Shown here: one piece after another, positions 62,249 through 64,000 of the stretch | How positions within the stretch are numbered: position 1 is the first letter of the stretch | Layout: the number at the start of each line of letters is the position of its first letter | NCBI RefSeq assembly: GCF_044762655.1 | Contig: NZ_JBIWER010000002.1 | Coordinates: 124,001-188,000, forward strand | Reading direction: 5' to 3' | From: Psychrobacillus sp044762655 | GTDB lineage: Bacteria; Bacillota; Bacilli; Bacillales_A; Planococcaceae | Length of the DNA stretch: 64,000 nt | The notes under the pieces: model-generated | Database searches by the model: none | What the model saw: the letters and a program-made list of their open reading frames with translations, nothing else | What the model was told of the DNA's origin: nothing | Position numbers and translations under genes: made by a program

Positions 62249-63044
62249 TTTACATGTCCATAGCCGCTACTCAGACGGTTCAGAGCATGCGGAAACTGTG
62301 ATGCAACTAGCTAGCCAGCGAGGTGTCACACATATTAGTTTTGTTGACCACGATACTGTGAAGGGACTTCCTGAAGTTCTTGAACTTGGTGAAAAATACG
62401 GAATTGTAGTCATACCTGGTATCGAAATCTCCGCCTTTGACTTTAAAAGAAACCGTAAAGTACATGTGCTTGGATATAACTATCATCCTAAAGCAATCCA
62501 TATCCAAACTATTTGTAATCCATTGTTAAAACGAAGGCAGGAACATACGCTTTGGCAAATAGACCAAATAAGAGCTGCGGGATATGAACTAGATATAGCG
62601 ACGATAAAGGAATCTGCCAAGCCGTCAGAGACAATTTACAAACAACATATTATGCATTATTTAACGGATGCTGCCTACACATCTCCAATATATAAAGAGC
62701 TATATAAAAGCTTATTTAAAGGTAATGGGGTTGCCGCAGGCGATATTCAATATATTGATGTATTTGAGGCAGTACAAGCCATTGTCGCAGATGGGGGTAT
62801 TGCGGTTGTCGCACATCCTGGTCAGCTGGATACCTATGAATTGATATCTGAGCTAGTGGAGGTTGGCTTAGGTGGAATTGAAAGAAACCATCCAGATCAC
62901 ACAGCTGAGGATTATCAAAGGGTAGAAGTTTTGGCTGAAAAACATGGATTGGTGATGACAGGTGGCACGGATTTTCACGGGTCATATGGAGCTACTATTG
63001 AAATTGGAGATATTGTAAGTCCTTTATTTGAAGGGATCAGTTAA
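62238..63044 (+). CDS. PHP-domain phosphoesterase in the C-P lyase operon (PhnPP-like)
   Basis: A 268-residue PHP-fold metal phosphoesterase. KADLHVHSRYSDGS, FVDHDTVKGL, IPGIEISA, VAHPGQ and GGTDFHGSYG supply the usual His/Asp/Glu metal ligands. No PhnP (MBL fold) or PhnN is seen in the operon. In Eggerthella lenta a PHP protein (PhnPP) opens the cyclic ribose phosphate made by PhnJ and releases phosphate, so this gene probably does the last step. ATG 62238 overlaps phnL; a TTG two codons upstream is possible. Confidence 0.85.
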   Translation: MKADLHVHSRYSDGSEHAETVMQLASQRGVTHISFVDHDTVKGLPEVLELGEKYGIVVIPGIEISAFDFKRNRKVHVLGYNYHPKAIHIQTICNPLLKRRQEHTLWQIDQIRAAGYELDIATIKESAKPSETIYKQHIMHYLTDAAYTSPIYKELYKSLFKGNGVAAGDIQYIDVFEAVQAIVADGGIAVVAHPGQLDTYELISELVEVGLGGIERNHPDHTAEDYQRVEVLAEKHGLVMTGGTDFHGSYGATIEIGDIVSPLFEGIS

Positions 63045-63241
63045 TTTATCTCGTTTTGACAGACTGTAATCACCAACAAATAATAACAGAGCCATTTATA
63101 TAGTTGTAAAGAAGGTTAATAGTCTACGAAGATACTGTAAATTTACACAATTGGAAAATAATTTATGTTTCAATATAAAAGTACAATCAGGTTTGTAAGT
63201 ACATGCACTACCATTTTATTTAGCGAAAAGGAGAATTATTA

Positions 63242-64000
63242 ATGAAGAAAAATTGGTCTATCATCAGTCTGGTTTTAGTAGTTGCTGTATTGTTATCTGC
63301 GTGTTCTGAAGGAACTGCTGGAGCGAAAGATGCAGAAGTGGACGACGTGATAAAAATCGCTTGGTATCCAAATGAATCTGGATCAGATATGAAGTCTTCA
63401 CGTGATGAAATTGGACGAGTAATTGAAGAAACTACTGGAAAAACAGTGGAACATCAGTTAACTACTGATTATGCAATTGCCATTGAAACATTAATAAATA
63501 ACAACGCTGATCTTGCTTTCATGGGAGCACAAGGCTATATCGAAGCTAAAAATGGAAACGATGCTATTCAACCATTAGTTGTACCAACAGGTGAATCAGG
63601 TACATTAGATGATGCATTGTACCACAGCTGGTTAGCTGTAAATGTAGATGCACAAGAAGATTTTAAAGTAGACGGAGAATTTTCATTAGATACATTAGAA
63701 CAAAAAAATATTTCATTCGTATCAAATAGTTCAACATCAGGGTTTGTGGTTCCAACATCATCCATTATTTCTCACTATGTAGAAAAATCAGGATTTGAAG
63801 ATTTAGTAGCAGAAGACTTGATGGAAGGTGGCCCACTTTTCTCTCAAGTATTATTCGGTAACTCTCATCAAGGATCAGCTGTAAATCTTTTAAGCAATAA
63901 TTCAGAGGTTGCAGCTTTCTGTGATACTTGTGTAGAAAACTACGTAGATGTAGCAGAAGGTGATGCAAACAAAGTAGGATCAATTTATAAAGTAAAAGAC
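63242..64000 (+). CDS. phnD: Phosphonate ABC transporter substrate-binding lipoprotein PhnD (C-terminus beyond window)
   Basis: The first 253 residues of an extracellular binding protein. Signal MKKNWSIISLVLVVAVLLSA with lipobox LLSAC (Cys21). IAWYPNESG, TTDYAIAIETLINNNADLAFMGAQGY and SFVSNSSTSGFVVP match PhnD-type proteins that capture phosphonates or phosphite. ATG 63242 follows AAAAGGAG. The 197-nt gap after the PHP gene suggests a separate promoter, which I could not place; phnC and phnE would be expected to the right. Confidence 0.9.
   Translation, partial: MKKNWSIISLVLVVAVLLSACSEGTAGAKDAEVDDVIKIAWYPNESGSDMKSSRDEIGRVIEETTGKTVEHQLTTDYAIAIETLINNNADLAFMGAQGYIEAKNGNDAIQPLVVPTGESGTLDDALYHSWLAVNVDAQEDFKVDGEFSLDTLEQKNISFVSNSSTSGFVVPTSSIISHYVEKSGFEDLVAEDLMEGGPLFSQVLFGNSHQGSAVNLLSNNSEVAAFCDTCVENYVDVAEGDANKVGSIYKVKD

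Overview
The window is about 64 kb of AT-rich chromosome from an endospore-forming Firmicute. Strong AAAGGAGG-type ribosome sites, many TTG/GTG starts, sigma-B-type promoters, BirA, TPP and cobalamin control elements, a CotY/CotZ-like coat protein and YheC/YheD-type ATP-grasp genes all point to Bacillales. The mix of genes and intergenic repeats recalls Psychrobacillus, Lysinibacillus or Sporosarcina-like Planococcaceae (Caryophanaceae); the genus is inference. No rRNA, tRNA, CRISPR array, prophage or transposase gene was recognised.

1-13 kb, nutrient and cofactor genes. A partial alkaline phosphatase (minus) and a DUF4362 lipoprotein lead to a cobalamin riboswitch with terminator in front of a class I ribonucleotide reductase operon (alpha, flavodoxin-like NrdI, beta). 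Then come bioY with a BirA operator, an HxlR regulator plus DsbA-like oxidoreductase behind a perfect inverted repeat, VOC and DUF1697 proteins, the thiamine/HMP uptake operon ykoFEDC under a TPP riboswitch, and a D-2-hydroxyacid dehydrogenase.

13-29 kb, ordinary accessory genes. A glycine betaine ABC transporter, an MHYT-EAL signalling protein, a DUF2971 protein, a hairpin-forming 125-bp tandem repeat with a decayed gene, a FUSC exporter divergent from a TetR/MBL/DUF2568 operon, two hypothetical envelope genes, and malL with a ROK sugar kinase.

29-41 kb, the most unusual part. Seven ligase-type genes lie within 12 kb: four ATP-grasp proteins, two stand-alone MurF-like ligases, and one protein fusing a YheC/YheD-type ATP-grasp domain to a MurF-like domain (the domain order of cyanophycin synthetase). 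They are interleaved with a CotY/CotZ-like spore coat protein and a small cysteine-bearing protein. I read this as a candidate undescribed spore-associated peptide or poly-amino-acid ligation system. Two copies of a large folded repeat lie inside it and at its right edge; a third copy is at 56 kb.

41-54 kb. A triple NlpC/P60 protein in which only the first domain keeps its catalytic residues, pgi, a sigma-B-type YflT stress protein, a SWIM-SNF2 helicase, an actin-like ParM/ParR partition module with an iteron-rich candidate centromere, an ABC exporter with two ATPases and one permease, and a second YflT protein fused to a DUF2382 domain.

54-64 kb. A C-P lyase locus for phosphonate use: phnF, then (after about 0.8 kb of repeats) phnG-H-I-J-K-M-L, a PHP-domain phosphoesterase in place of PhnP, and the start of phnD. 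With the alkaline phosphatase at the other end, both window edges concern phosphate scavenging.
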